Made by a program: the position numbers and the translations under genes. From positions 53,214 through 117,213 of the forward strand of contig JAEWVF010000083.1 in NCBI GenBank assembly GCA_023459215.1: 64,000 nt of DNA, read 5' to 3'. Shown here piece after piece: positions 17,682-27,798 of the stretch (its first letter is position 1; the number at the start of each line of letters is the position of its first letter). This DNA comes from Chloroflexota bacterium (GTDB taxonomy: Bacteria; Chloroflexota; Anaerolineae; Anaerolineales; Villigracilaceae). The notes beneath the pieces were generated by a model. The model was not told where the DNA came from. It did not search any database and saw nothing but the letters and a program-made list of their open reading frames with translations.

Positions 17682-20600
17682 TCATGGGGAATTGCCTTTG
17701 TCACTGAAGCAGCATCACTTCCAAATCTTCTACTCCGCGGCCGACGATCCACTCAACAATTTCTATATCCCGGCCCTCTCGGCCAGCGTGCGCTATGACC
17801 GCTCGGCGGGCTTTTTCAGTTCATCCGCGCTGGCAGTCGCCGCGGCAGGCGTGGCGCGCCTGATTCAAAATGGCGGGCACATGCGCCTGCTGGTCGGCGC
17901 GGATTTATCCGAACAGGATGTCGAGGCCATCCAGCAAGGCTACGACCTGAAAACGCGCATCACCGAACGCCTGCTCGAACGCTTCCCCGATCCGCAAGAT
18001 GCCCTGCTCAATGAACGCCTGCAAGCCCTGGCCTGGATGGTTGCCGAAGGCACACTCGAAATCAAAGTCGTCCTGCCGCGCGACGCGCACGGCCTGCCCC
18101 TGCCCGCACCGCAATCCCGCGATTACTACCATGCCAAACTGGGCATTTTTACCGATGCAGAAGGCAACCAGGTCGGCTTTTCGGGCAGTATCAACGAATC
18201 CGAAACTGCCTGGCGCAACAACTACGAAAACTTCTCGGTCTATTTTTCATGGAATGAAACTGCCCCTTACCTGGACCAGCACAAGTTTAATTTTGAACGC
18301 ATGTGGAATGGCAAAGAATCGGACTGGATTGCCATCGATATTCCGCAAGCCGTCAAAAACCGCCTGCTGACCTTCCGCCCCGCCTCCGCGCCCATCCACG
18401 ACCCGCTTGAGCGCTCTCCCCTGCCTAAAATCAGCGAAACAACACCTCCGCTCCAGGGGCAGGCCAGCCCGCAGGAACGGGTCATCTTCCAATTCCTGCG
18501 TGACGCGCCCTACCTCCCCGGCGCAATCGAACTCGGCGCGCAAACCTGCGCCATCCGCCCCTGGCCGCATCAATCACGGGTCGCCAACACCATCCTGCAA
18601 CGATTTCCCGAACGCGCCATGCTCTGCGATGAAGTCGGCTTGGGCAAAACCATCGAAGCCGGTCTGGTCATCCGCCAGTTATGGCTCTCCAGGCGGGTCA
18701 AACGCGCCTTGATTCTCGCGCCTAAATCCGTTCTCAAACAATGGCAGGAAGAACTGTACGAAAAATTCGCCCTGGATGTGCCGCGTTACGATGGCGGCAA
18801 ATTCTTCAACTACAACAACCAGGAACTGCCCCAGCAAAGCGAAAATCCCTGGGATGCCTTCAACCTGCTCCTGGCAGGCAGCCAGCTCGCCAAACGCCGC
18901 GACCGCCGCGAACAAATTCTGGCCGCCCGCCCCTGGGACTTGCTGGCCGTCGATGAAGCCCACCATGCCCGCCGCAAAGACTTCAAGCAAAAAATCTACC
19001 GTCCCAATAACCTGCTCGAACTGCTTAAAGATCTGAACCATCATGACAAAGTTGCCAGCCTATTGCTGATGACCGCCACCCCGATGCAAGTCCACCCGCT
19101 CGAAGTCTGGGACCTGCTATCGGTACTGGGTATGGGCGGACGCTGGGGCGCGGACGAGGATGCCTACCTGGAATTTTTTAGTCAAATTCGCTTCAAGTTT
19201 GAAAGCATCGAATGGGAATTCGTCTTCGACATGCTGCGCGACCACCTGGAATCCGGCGGCGAACTCGATCCGCACTTTATCGAGGAAGCCAGCGCCCGTC
19301 TCGGCCCGGTCAAGTGGGATACCTTGCAAGAAATTCCAGAAAAACGCGGCCAACGCAAAACCCTGATTGGCGAACTTGGACAGGCCAACCATGCCCTCAT
19401 CCTTGAGATGGTGCGCCGCCATACGCCCCTCAGCCGTTACACCTATCGCAATACGCGCACCTTACTGCGCGAATACGAGCGCCACGGCATCATGAACGCC
19501 ACCGTCCCGGTTCGCAAACCGCAGGCCAAACGCGTTCCAATGCGTGAGGAAGAGCAATCGCTCTATAACCGCATCGACGAATACATCAGCCACTTTTATC
19601 ACAAATACGAAAACGAAAAGCGCGGTACAGGCTTTATCATGACCGTTTATCGCCGCCGCCTGACCAGCAGTTTTGCCGCTGTCGAATGCAGTCTTGAGCG
19701 CCGCCTGAAATATCTAAACGGCCAACTTGGCGAAGATGCGCTTGTCCAGGATGACGACATCGAACAGGATGAACTCGACATTGACATCGGCGAGGAAATC
19801 AGCGCCAGCGACCGCGCGCATTTCAAAGCCGAACTGGAGTACGTCACCGACTTTATCCAGGACTTGCGCTTGCTCAGCCGCAGCGATTCCAAACTCGAAG
19901 TGCTCAAATCTGAACTGGAAAAGGCCTTTTACCAGCGTCAAACTGCCCTGGTCTTCACCCAGTACACCGACACGATGGACTACGTCCGCGACCAGTTGCG
20001 CGAAGTTTATGGCAGCGATGTTGCCTGCTACTCCGGGCGCGGCGGCCAAATCTGGAATCCCATCTTAAAAATCTGGGTTGAAGAATCAAAAGAAACTGTC
20101 AAAAACAACTTTCGTGAGGGCAAAATCCGCATCCTGGTCTGCACCGACTCGGCCAGCGAAGGTCTCAATCTGCAAACCTGCGGCGTGCTCATCAACTACG
20201 ACATGCCCTGGAACCCGATGCGCGTCGAACAGCGCATTGGCCGCGTAGACCGCATCGGCCAGACCTATCCCGATGTCTGGATTTCGAACTACTTCTACCA
20301 GGACACCATCGAAGACCAGATTTACACCCGCCTGGCAGACCGCATCACCTGGTTTGAAACCGTTGTCGGCGAACTGCAACCCATCCTGGCTGAAATTGGC
20401 GACCTGACCCGCCAACTGGCGATGACCCCCGCATCAGAACGTCAGCAAAAACTGAACGATTCGCTCTCCGAGTTACGCCAGCGTATCCAACAACGCCAAT
20501 TTGCCAGTCTAAATCTGGATGAATTTGCGTTGGCGGGCGACCCGCCCTCCACGCCTGACGCGCCGCTCAACCTGATGCTGCTCGAACAAACCCTGACGGC

Positions 20601-21366
20601 ATCCAACGCCCTCGGACACCGCTTCCGCCCGCATCCAGATATCCAAAAAGCCTACCTACTAGATTGGAACGAGCAAACCCTGCCAGTGACATTCTCCGCC
20701 GATTGCTTCGACCGTCACCCCTCCAGCCTGCGCCTGCTGACTTTTGGCGTGCCTCTGCTCGATGAACTGCTACAAAGTATCCCGGCCCCAAGCGAAAACG
20801 ACCTGGGCAGCCTCAAACGCCTGGAATCCGCCGAAAACTTGGCGATGCGCGGATGGTACGCGCCTGTTGATGGGTATGCGGTCGAAATTCGCACCTTGCC
20901 AGCTTTACAGGCTACGCTGGCGCGTGAACATTCCCCCGATGATATTTCCGCGCAAGCCAGCCGAGCCTTTAAATCCCAGGTTGGCGCGGTGCAGGAACGA
21001 CTTGAAAAAGTCATCGCCCATCGCCGCAACGCCCAAAAGACGACCGATTTATACAAAGCCCGCCGCATCCTGCTCAAAGCCGCCATGCTCGAAGTAGCGA
21101 TGGGGCAAAAGCCCGAAATGTTTGATAATGAATCCTACCCGATGGAACTTAACCAGCAGGCCATCCAAAGCCTGGCCCGTCATCATTTTCCCTGGGCTGC
21201 GCTGGTCAGGCTGGCTGGCGAACCTGATATCGCCATCCCTGAAAATGATGAATATTTCCGTCAAGCTTCCCGCGACACGCGCGAAACGCTCAAAGGCAAA
21301 TTCGCCCAACTCACCCAGGAGGCGCGCAAAGCTGTGTTAATCCTGGGGAAACATCAAAACCCATGA
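17665..21366 (+). CDS. PLD-domain SNF2-type DNA helicase
   Basis: A 1233-residue protein. The N-terminal ~300 residues hold a phospholipase-D-like domain: YHAKLGIF (~154) and GFSGSINES (H-x-K and S-x-N layout). The SNF2 motor has CDEVGLGKTIEAG (~320), AVDEAHHARR (~428), LLMTATPM and CTDSASEGLNLQ, ending in motif VI QRIGRVDRIGQ (~855). The first in-frame start is TTG at 17665, overlapping the upstream gene; there is no in-frame ATG before the conserved region, so the true start is uncertain. The helicase probably translocates on and processes unmodified DNA. A truncated copy of its front lies at 15851. GC content is high, like the methylase and unlike the genes just upstream. Confidence 0.9.
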   Translation: MRNLNDHGELPLSLKQHHFQIFYSAADDPLNNFYIPALSASVRYDRSAGFFSSSALAVAAAGVARLIQNGGHMRLLVGADLSEQDVEAIQQGYDLKTRITERLLERFPDPQDALLNERLQALAWMVAEGTLEIKVVLPRDAHGLPLPAPQSRDYYHAKLGIFTDAEGNQVGFSGSINESETAWRNNYENFSVYFSWNETAPYLDQHKFNFERMWNGKESDWIAIDIPQAVKNRLLTFRPASAPIHDPLERSPLPKISETTPPLQGQASPQERVIFQFLRDAPYLPGAIELGAQTCAIRPWPHQSRVANTILQRFPERAMLCDEVGLGKTIEAGLVIRQLWLSRRVKRALILAPKSVLKQWQEELYEKFALDVPRYDGGKFFNYNNQELPQQSENPWDAFNLLLAGSQLAKRRDRREQILAARPWDLLAVDEAHHARRKDFKQKIYRPNNLLELLKDLNHHDKVASLLLMTATPMQVHPLEVWDLLSVLGMGGRWGADEDAYLEFFSQIRFKFESIEWEFVFDMLRDHLESGGELDPHFIEEASARLGPVKWDTLQEIPEKRGQRKTLIGELGQANHALILEMVRRHTPLSRYTYRNTRTLLREYERHGIMNATVPVRKPQAKRVPMREEEQSLYNRIDEYISHFYHKYENEKRGTGFIMTVYRRRLTSSFAAVECSLERRLKYLNGQLGEDALVQDDDIEQDELDIDIGEEISASDRAHFKAELEYVTDFIQDLRLLSRSDSKLEVLKSELEKAFYQRQTALVFTQYTDTMDYVRDQLREVYGSDVACYSGRGGQIWNPILKIWVEESKETVKNNFREGKIRILVCTDSASEGLNLQTCGVLINYDMPWNPMRVEQRIGRVDRIGQTYPDVWISNYFYQDTIEDQIYTRLADRITWFETVVGELQPILAEIGDLTRQLAMTPASERQQKLNDSLSELRQRIQQRQFASLNLDEFALAGDPPSTPDAPLNLMLLEQTLTASNALGHRFRPHPDIQKAYLLDWNEQTLPVTFSADCFDRHPSSLRLLTFGVPLLDELLQSIPAPSENDLGSLKRLESAENLAMRGWYAPVDGYAVEIRTLPALQATLAREHSPDDISAQASRAFKSQVGAVQERLEKVIAHRRNAQKTTDLYKARRILLKAAMLEVAMGQKPEMFDNESYPMELNQQAIQSLARHHFPWAALVRLAGEPDIAIPENDEYFRQASRDTRETLKGKFAQLTQEARKAVLILGKHQNP

Positions 21367-21911
21367 CCACCTGGACCGACCTGCGCAAAGCCCTGCAAGA
21401 ACTATCGCCCGAGCAATTGCTTGACCTGCTCAAAGGCCTGCACGATTTATCCCCGCAAAACAAAGCCTGGCTGTGTGCCAAAGCGCTGCCAGTTGGGCAA
21501 GATTCAGCCTACCTGGAAGAATGCCGCCAAAAAGTAATCAAGGCTGTCTATAATCCGGCCCGCAAGTTTCCCGATATGCCCCGCTTTCGGGATGCCAAGA
21601 AAGTCATCAGCGACTACAAGAAAGCCACCAAAGACCTGGCCGGGACACTTGACCTGATGCTGACCTACGTTGAGCGCGGCCACGCCTTCACCAGCGACTT
21701 CGGCGACATCGACGAACCGTTTTACGACAAACTAATCAACATGCTTGATCACTTTGCCATCGAACTCAAGAAAAGTCCGGCCCGCCGCGAACTCTATGAG
21801 CGCTTCCGCCCCCGTCTGCTGAAAATGAACCGCAGCGCCGATATCGGCTGGGGCTATGGCGATTTTGTCCATGAAACTTTCAATGAATTGGAAGAAATGC
21901 TGGGGAATTAG
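21363..21911 (+). CDS. DUF6155-like helical protein
   Basis: A 182-residue soluble protein, start overlapping the helicase stop (ATGA). N-terminal LRKALQELSPEQLLDLLKGLHDLSPQNKAWL and central LDLMLTYVERGHAFTSDFGDIDEPFYDKL resemble the DUF6155 family, small helical proteins without known function. Overlap with the helicase suggests it is translated with it and is the last member of the DUF499/DUF1156 cassette. I infer a regulatory or structural accessory to the helicase. The family name is from memory; the helical nature and coupling are seen. Confidence 0.6.
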   Translation: MTTWTDLRKALQELSPEQLLDLLKGLHDLSPQNKAWLCAKALPVGQDSAYLEECRQKVIKAVYNPARKFPDMPRFRDAKKVISDYKKATKDLAGTLDLMLTYVERGHAFTSDFGDIDEPFYDKLINMLDHFAIELKKSPARRELYERFRPRLLKMNRSADIGWGYGDFVHETFNELEEMLGN

Positions 21912-21920
21912 CGAACCGAA

Positions 21921-22001
21921 TTATCCTGTTACGGTATGCCCCTCAAACCAGGCCGCCAGCCTATCCACCGGCCAATGTTCCAGCAGGGCCACAAATGTGA
22001 A
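21921..22001 (-). pseudogene. 3' end fragment of a doc toxin gene
   Basis: On the minus strand this segment encodes FTFVALLEHWPVDRLAAWFEGHTVTG and a stop (TAA at 21921-21923). It matches the last residues of the intact Doc protein at 29100 (FTFVALLEHWPVDRLAAWFEKHTEQ) and is nearly identical in DNA. The rest of the gene is missing. Both copies lie in the same orientation, so they form direct repeats around the 22.0-29.1 kb operon. The 112-bp gap holds nothing else. Confidence 0.85.
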
Positions 22002-22052
22002 AATCTTGCCAGCATTTTATGAATGTCCCAAACCGACCAAACAGGATACGAT

Positions 22053-22979
22053 ATGCTCTCTGAGAAAGAATTTTTAGCGCTGCCCAAAGACGAACTTCTC
22101 AAAATCGTCGCAGAATTTGGCCGCCCCAGCCTGGGCGTCTTTGTCCCCGATGGAAGCCGGCGGCTGGTGCTGGCTTATACCGACTTTGAACCAGAATCGG
22201 ACGAATTTTACAAGGCTTCTGCAACAATTCCCGCGCGTTTTGTACTGGAAAGCTTGAAAGTATTTTTTGATTATCGCCTGCCCGTTTTGCTTGTTCCCAT
22301 TTTGGGTCGTTCGATTTTGAAACGAGGCCCAAAGTATCGCGCCATTACACTCCTGGAAGGCCTGCGGATCCTGTTTCACGAAAAAGAGACGCTCGATTTG
22401 TATCACCAATATCAAATCCAGGTTCGTATCTATGGACAGCCGGACGTGCTAAAGGGCACGGAGTGCGAACCCGCGCTGGACTGGATAGAAGAAACCTGCC
22501 GGCAAACAGCCGGTTACTCCCAGCACAAACTCCTCTACGGAATTGGCGAACCGCCGCTTCTGGGAGAGCATGCGGCTCAGTTTGCCGCAAACTTTGCGCT
22601 CCAACATGGCCGCATCCCAACCAACCGTGAATTGATTTGTGCCAACTATGGAGAAGATTTGCCCAGCGCTGATTTTTTCATCATGACCAGCAAGATGAGT
22701 GGCATGGTCGCTTTGCCGAACTGGCTGGTCAATGGCGACACCGAAGTTTATTTTTTGCCTACAGTCATGGGATTAACAGAAAAAAATTATCGCGTAATTT
22801 TATGTGACATGTTATACAATAGAAGTGGGTTGCGAAGTGGAATTAAAGAATTCGATACCACAGCCAAAACACGAAAACAACTGCGCCAGGTTTATGAAAA
22901 ATCCGTGGAAAAGGTGATTGGGGTGGGATTCGAGGTTGGGAAAGTATGGGCAATGATAGAAAAAAATGACGCAAAATGA
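22053..22979 (+). CDS. Divergent cis-prenyltransferase (UppS-fold) protein
   Basis: About 308 residues from ATG 22053 (AGGA 6-7 nt upstream; an in-frame ATG at 22023 lacks a ribosome site). The order of motifs follows undecaprenyl-diphosphate synthase: LGVFVPDGSRR (like MDGNGR, keeping the Asp), a VRIYGQ strand (like V-x-x-IGD), and SADFFIMTSKMSG...LPNWLVNGDTEVYFLP (like PDLLIRTSGE-R-LSNFL-W--AYSELYF). The IPP-binding arginines of IRTSG-x-R are absent. It is therefore unlikely to elongate with IPP and may act on a prenyl diphosphate as a phosphatase, cyclase or binder, as some cis-prenyltransferase-fold terpene enzymes do. It is first in an operon with two NTPases and a radical SAM enzyme. 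The fold call is mine and untested. Confidence 0.6.
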   Translation: MLSEKEFLALPKDELLKIVAEFGRPSLGVFVPDGSRRLVLAYTDFEPESDEFYKASATIPARFVLESLKVFFDYRLPVLLVPILGRSILKRGPKYRAITLLEGLRILFHEKETLDLYHQYQIQVRIYGQPDVLKGTECEPALDWIEETCRQTAGYSQHKLLYGIGEPPLLGEHAAQFAANFALQHGRIPTNRELICANYGEDLPSADFFIMTSKMSGMVALPNWLVNGDTEVYFLPTVMGLTEKNYRVILCDMLYNRSGLRSGIKEFDTTAKTRKQLRQVYEKSVEKVIGVGFEVGKVWAMIEKNDAK

Positions 22980-23020
22980 AATGATTCTTCAGGTTTCGTA
23001 AAACAGAAAAGGAGTCGGAC

Positions 23021-25846
23021 ATGCCAGAATCTCTCTATCCAGAAATCCGGTTCGTGGGGCGAAAAAAGGAAATTGAGCGATTCAAGAGTCTTTTGCAGCA
23101 TGCTGATAGAAAAAAGTGGGCAATTCTGTTATGGGGAGAAGGCGGGGCTGGGAAGACACAGCTTCTCAAGAAATTCCTAAAAATCGCTGCCCAAACTTTT
23201 TTGTCAGGGAACACTAGTCCGGTTTTTTCTGAAGACAGTATCATTGATCTATACTGGACGGAAAATCGGCGTGAGGAGTCTTTACTGAAGAACCTGGCAA
23301 TCAGGTTGGATGCTGAAGGCTTTCAGGAATTTTTCACCGCCTTGGAAGCCTTTGAACAAGGGGAAACATCCAATTCGGAAGAAGGCGCTGTTACCTTAGA
23401 AAAACTGCGCGACGCCTTTCTGGTAGGTTACAAAAATCTCGAAGCCCAAGATATTTTTCTCGCATTTGATACCGCCGAACGTATTACCGAGTCTGTATTG
23501 CGTTTCTTCCGAGGTTTGTTGCATGATATGCAGCGCGAAAAGCCAGGAACCCTGGCGATTTTGGCCGGAAGACCCGAAGCACGGCAGAAAATCGAAAATG
23601 CCCTGGGAGAATCGTGTGATGCCTGGGAAGTTGGGTATCTCGATGCGCAAGATATTGAAGATTACCTAAAACAAGAAGGTTTAAAGGTTCTTGAAGAGGA
23701 AGGGATTACGAAAGTTGCTCAATTGACTCAAGGAAAACCAATTCGGGTTGCATTGGTGGTTGACTGGCTGAAAGAAGGCAATGCGCTGGATGACTTGTTG
23801 AGCGATTTGGATAATCCCAAGGAGATTGACCGCAACCTGGTACGGCGGGTGGCCAACGTTCGCTATCCGGAAGACTGGTTGATTTTATACATGGCGCTCT
23901 TGAGCCGACGGTTTAACGGGGAAATTGCAAGAATTCTCCTTCCCAATACGCCCGAGCAATCTGAAATTTATCTGGGACGTATGATGCGGTTTTCCTTTGT
24001 GAAGTATTATCCCCCTGCTCCATATCAGCTTGAAGGGAACTGGCAATTACATGACGAAATGCGCGACCTGCTTAACCTGCACATCTGGCCGACAGAAGAT
24101 CCAACAATCGAAATTCGACGCAAAACGTTGACGAGCGTTATTGAACAATATTACTCTATAAAAATTTCACAAGCTGAATCCGCACTTTCGATTTCCCTGG
24201 ATTTGAAACAAGAGTGGCTGTATTACCTATTGCAAATCGATTTCGAGCAGGCCTTCAAACTATACACTGAACTAGCGCGTGACGCCGAGAAAAACGGTGA
24301 GCGAACAGCATCCTATTTCGAAGCCTTGAATTCTGAATTAGCGCCGTATACGCTTCGCATGAACGAAAGGCAACGCCGGGTATGGCGCGTCAACCAGGTA
24401 ATGGCCGGGTCGTTCATGAATGAAAAATCGGCGCACGAAAGCGCACTCGAAACAATAAACACAGAGAACTGGCAAACGTGGGATACGGTCAGCCAGGCAG
24501 AGCTGCGCTACCGTCTGGCATCCATTTACCAGCGTTCCGGAAATCAAAACCGCCTGTTGGAGTTGTGTGCTTTCGAAGCGCAGGTAGACCGACCCAAGGG
24601 CGGGTGGATAACTTGGTTTACATCAGCGACAGAAAATAATCTTACAGTCAGCGAGCGGTTATCGGTGCTATTGGATTATGCCCGGTTGCTGAACGTGGTT
24701 GGCGTGGTATATCGCGGTCAAAACCGGCTGAATAATGCCATCGCCTGTTTTCAAGAATCGATTCGCATTTGCACGATTGCGCGGCAAGAGCCAGGTGCTG
24801 ATCTGCGGCTTGTAGCGTTGTCCATTGCCAACGCACAGAACAACCTGGGGTATGCATACCTGCGGTTGGGCCGAACCGATGAAGCCCTTGCAGAGTGCCA
24901 GGCTGCGCTGGATATTCGCAAGCGGTTTGGCTCCCCCAAAGATATGGGATTCAGTTACAACGTCATTGGCACTATCCGTGTAGAGCAGCTGCGTCCGGAA
25001 GAGGCCGAAAGTTGTTTCCGGCAGGCCAGGAACGCCTTCGAATCGGCGCGTTTCGAGAGCGGCATCGGGTTGGTGCTGGTAGCACACGGTCGGCTGCTAC
25101 GCCAGTGGGGAGAATACCGTGAAATTTCCGGCGAACCAATTGAAAAAGCGCAGGAAAAATACCAGGCTGCAGAACCAATGTTCAGTCAGGCAGTTGCTAT
25201 TTTCCGCCGGATGGGAGACCGCCCGAATCTGTTGGAAGCGCTCAACGAAAAAGGCACGCTCATGCGTCAGTTAAGGCAATGGGAAGAAGCAGCAGAATGT
25301 TACAACGAAAGCCTGAAAATTTCAAAAAGCCTGGGGAACCGTTATCGTGAGGCGGATAATGAGTGTGACCTAGGAATCTTGCATTTTTATGATAGGAACC
25401 CGGAAAAAGCCCTGAAACATTCAGAGCGCGCTGCGCAAATTGCAGAGGAAATTCCGGCATATTACCTCAAAGCCAAAGCAAGCCAGACATTAGCCGAAAT
25501 ATATTTGGCGCGCAAAGATCACGATAAAGCCTTTCAGTCTGCTACTGATACAGCGAGCGGCATTTTGCGTTTGAACCCTGATCGCTTCTCAGAAAGCGCA
25601 GCCAAGCGCATGCTGGAATACGAGCGCGTCAAAAAATGGCTGCAAGAGAAGGTTATTATGAGGCTTCCATCTCAAGAATTGGTAAACCAGGTGGTTGCGA
25701 TACTTATCGACCGCTGGAAAAATGAAGTGGTCGAAACAGAAACTGGGAAAACATTGGTCAACGAGTTTCCAGGCTTTATCAGCGCAATGGAAAGCGCCCA
25801 GCGCGACTATCAACTCCTGAAAAGCCCGGAGGATATGGCGCAATGA
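23021..25846 (+). CDS. STAND-type NTPase with TPR repeats
   Basis: A 941-residue soluble protein. It begins FVGRKKEIERF and then Walker A WGEGGAGKTQLL (~38-49); Walker B is DIFLAFDTAERI (~145-156). NACHT/NB-ARC-like helical and winged-helix segments follow (ITQGKPIRVALVVDWL). From about residue 540 to 860 there are TPR-like units (NNLGYAYLRLGRTDEALAECQAAL; EKGTLMRQLRQWEEAAECYNESL). Such proteins are NLR-like switches: the repeats sense a ligand and the NTPase oligomerises. No N- or C-terminal toxin domain is seen, so signalling may pass to the next gene, which overlaps by ATGA. A good AAAGGAG ribosome site precedes the start. Confidence 0.8.
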   Translation: MPESLYPEIRFVGRKKEIERFKSLLQHADRKKWAILLWGEGGAGKTQLLKKFLKIAAQTFLSGNTSPVFSEDSIIDLYWTENRREESLLKNLAIRLDAEGFQEFFTALEAFEQGETSNSEEGAVTLEKLRDAFLVGYKNLEAQDIFLAFDTAERITESVLRFFRGLLHDMQREKPGTLAILAGRPEARQKIENALGESCDAWEVGYLDAQDIEDYLKQEGLKVLEEEGITKVAQLTQGKPIRVALVVDWLKEGNALDDLLSDLDNPKEIDRNLVRRVANVRYPEDWLILYMALLSRRFNGEIARILLPNTPEQSEIYLGRMMRFSFVKYYPPAPYQLEGNWQLHDEMRDLLNLHIWPTEDPTIEIRRKTLTSVIEQYYSIKISQAESALSISLDLKQEWLYYLLQIDFEQAFKLYTELARDAEKNGERTASYFEALNSELAPYTLRMNERQRRVWRVNQVMAGSFMNEKSAHESALETINTENWQTWDTVSQAELRYRLASIYQRSGNQNRLLELCAFEAQVDRPKGGWITWFTSATENNLTVSERLSVLLDYARLLNVVGVVYRGQNRLNNAIACFQESIRICTIARQEPGADLRLVALSIANAQNNLGYAYLRLGRTDEALAECQAALDIRKRFGSPKDMGFSYNVIGTIRVEQLRPEEAESCFRQARNAFESARFESGIGLVLVAHGRLLRQWGEYREISGEPIEKAQEKYQAAEPMFSQAVAIFRRMGDRPNLLEALNEKGTLMRQLRQWEEAAECYNESLKISKSLGNRYREADNECDLGILHFYDRNPEKALKHSERAAQIAEEIPAYYLKAKASQTLAEIYLARKDHDKAFQSATDTASGILRLNPDRFSESAAKRMLEYERVKKWLQEKVIMRLPSQELVNQVVAILIDRWKNEVVETETGKTLVNEFPGFISAMESAQRDYQLLKSPEDMAQ

Positions 25847-27798
25847 AACCGATGACCACGTTTCCCATCCAGACGCGCGTGCAGCTGGGCAACACTCCTT
25901 CAAAATGGGGGAACAGTCCAAGAACAATGGATATTCTCGGACAATGTGACTGCGACTGCGCCAGTGACTGTGCCTGTGCGCCGGAAAATTCTTCTCCGCG
26001 ATCCCAAGTTCCCTTCAAAAACCACGAAGATGTGCTAAAAATACTTCTTAGCAGGGACAAACGATACATCCTGATAGACGCACCAGCAGGCTATGGGAAA
26101 TCCCGCTTGCTAACAGAAGCCCAAAAACAATTGAAAGAAAAGGGCTATCAATGTTTGTATATTGATTTAAGCGAGCAGAACTCGGAAGACAGCATACGCG
26201 AAAAAATCAAGCAGGGCTTTGGATTCGATCTTTCACGCGCCAGCGACCACGATACAGCCTTGCGCGGCAAATTATCAACCAAGCCGGAGCCCTTTGCGCT
26301 TGTTCTGGACACCATAGAATATGATCAACAAGGGGATTTGATTCGTTGGTTTTACGAAAAGATTGCCAAACCACTCTATGAAAATCGTGTTGCCAATTAC
26401 AAGATCATCCTGGCCGGGCGTCATGTCCAGATGACTGGCAATCCATATAACTGGGATGAATGGCGAGCAGTCACTCTCTCCAAACAACCATTGCCTGCTA
26501 TTCAACCCCGGCATATCTTGGAAATCCTGGAAGAGTATCCAGCCTTTGGTGTACAAAAATCCGAATTCCTTTGGTCAGTTGCGCGAAATATTGCCCGACT
26601 AAGTGGGGGACATCCCGGCATTATTGTAAAACTGGTCGAATACTGGCTGGATAACGGCTGCGGCGAGGGTTTTGCTCCAAAGGAATTCAATAAACTTAAA
26701 GATATTTGGAATGTGTGCGCAACAGATGAGTTTAACAAAATGCTGGTTGGGCTGACACCAGATGAGCAGAGCTTATTGAAAGAAATCAGCATTTTCCGGC
26801 AAATGACCCAAGATTTACTGGAAACGCTTTGTCAGAAAGTTGGTATAACAATAGATTACCATACAGCCTGGTCGAAACTCACTAGTAAACACATCTTTAT
26901 TCAAGGGGATGTTTTTTGGCAGGATGGAGTTGTCCGTCAGGTAATGGCACGCCAGTTGGAACTTACCGAAAACAATGAGTACCAGCGATTACATGGGATT
27001 GCCCTAGAGTTATGGGAAGGGCACCTCCGCAAAGTAACTGAACACGAATGGAGAGTGAACGCGCTCCGCAACACGTTGTATCACGCGATCAACAGCGGCA
27101 TGACCAAATCTGAAATTGCACAGCGCATCGCTGATGATTTGCGCTCAATATACGTTGCTTCGACAGAGCAAATGCTCAGTTTCTATGAAGAAGCAAATTT
27201 CAAAGAAGAAGATTTGGAGCACGAACACCGCTGGTTCGAATATCTGGAAACCTGCCACAAAGAACATCCATCCGCTGAGGAGATTCGACTTCTTTTGCTG
27301 CAACAATTGCCGCAACCGCCTGCCACGCCATCCCACCCAACAGGAGAAACCCATATGGAAATCAAGATAGATGCAAAGTTGCTCGATGCACTGGCGCGAA
27401 CGCTCGACTTCCTGCGTCAGAATGCAGAAAATGTTTTGATTGAGCGCTGGGAAAAGCGCAACCAGGGCAAAGCCATCACCCCTCCGATCTTCAGGTATGG
27501 GGAAGGTGGCGAGCAGGAAATCAAGCAATCTCTGCAAGCTTTGCCAGCCGTTCCTGGCCGAGTAAAACTGTCCGACAACAGAATCATCTTGCTCACCCCA
27601 CAGCACCTCCAAAACTTGCAACAAGCTATGCTCAATGCTCAAGACAGTATGGGCCGTCTCGGCGCGGAACTTGCAAATTTGACATCTGCTGTAGAGCGGG
27701 CTACCCTAAAACAGCAGATTGACTCATACAAAGCACAATTTGATAATGCTACCGCCGAACTGGCCGAAATTTACGTTCACATCTACAGCCCCCAGTGA
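25843..27798 (+). CDS. NTPase with a Cys-X-Cys-rich N-terminal segment
   Basis: A 651-residue protein. After ~34 residues with no clear motif comes QCDCDCASDCACAP, with cysteines at 35, 37, 39, 43 and 45. Next is a P-loop NTPase: Walker A APAGYGKSRLL (~80-90), Walker B FALVLDTIEY (~150-160) and helical STAND-like parts (LSGGHPGIIVKLVEYWL). Residues ~505-651 are helical with coiled-coil character and may be an oligomerisation or effector-associated domain. The start overlaps the upstream NTPase stop (ATGA), and the stop overlaps a radical SAM gene. The layout (leader, Cys-rich block, NTPase) next to a peptide-modifying enzyme suggests that the cysteines are its substrate. They could instead bind metal or a cluster. 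Confidence 0.7.
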   Translation: MKPMTTFPIQTRVQLGNTPSKWGNSPRTMDILGQCDCDCASDCACAPENSSPRSQVPFKNHEDVLKILLSRDKRYILIDAPAGYGKSRLLTEAQKQLKEKGYQCLYIDLSEQNSEDSIREKIKQGFGFDLSRASDHDTALRGKLSTKPEPFALVLDTIEYDQQGDLIRWFYEKIAKPLYENRVANYKIILAGRHVQMTGNPYNWDEWRAVTLSKQPLPAIQPRHILEILEEYPAFGVQKSEFLWSVARNIARLSGGHPGIIVKLVEYWLDNGCGEGFAPKEFNKLKDIWNVCATDEFNKMLVGLTPDEQSLLKEISIFRQMTQDLLETLCQKVGITIDYHTAWSKLTSKHIFIQGDVFWQDGVVRQVMARQLELTENNEYQRLHGIALELWEGHLRKVTEHEWRVNALRNTLYHAINSGMTKSEIAQRIADDLRSIYVASTEQMLSFYEEANFKEEDLEHEHRWFEYLETCHKEHPSAEEIRLLLLQQLPQPPATPSHPTGETHMEIKIDAKLLDALARTLDFLRQNAENVLIERWEKRNQGKAITPPIFRYGEGGEQEIKQSLQALPAVPGRVKLSDNRIILLTPQHLQNLQQAMLNAQDSMGRLGAELANLTSAVERATLKQQIDSYKAQFDNATAELAEIYVHIYSPQ

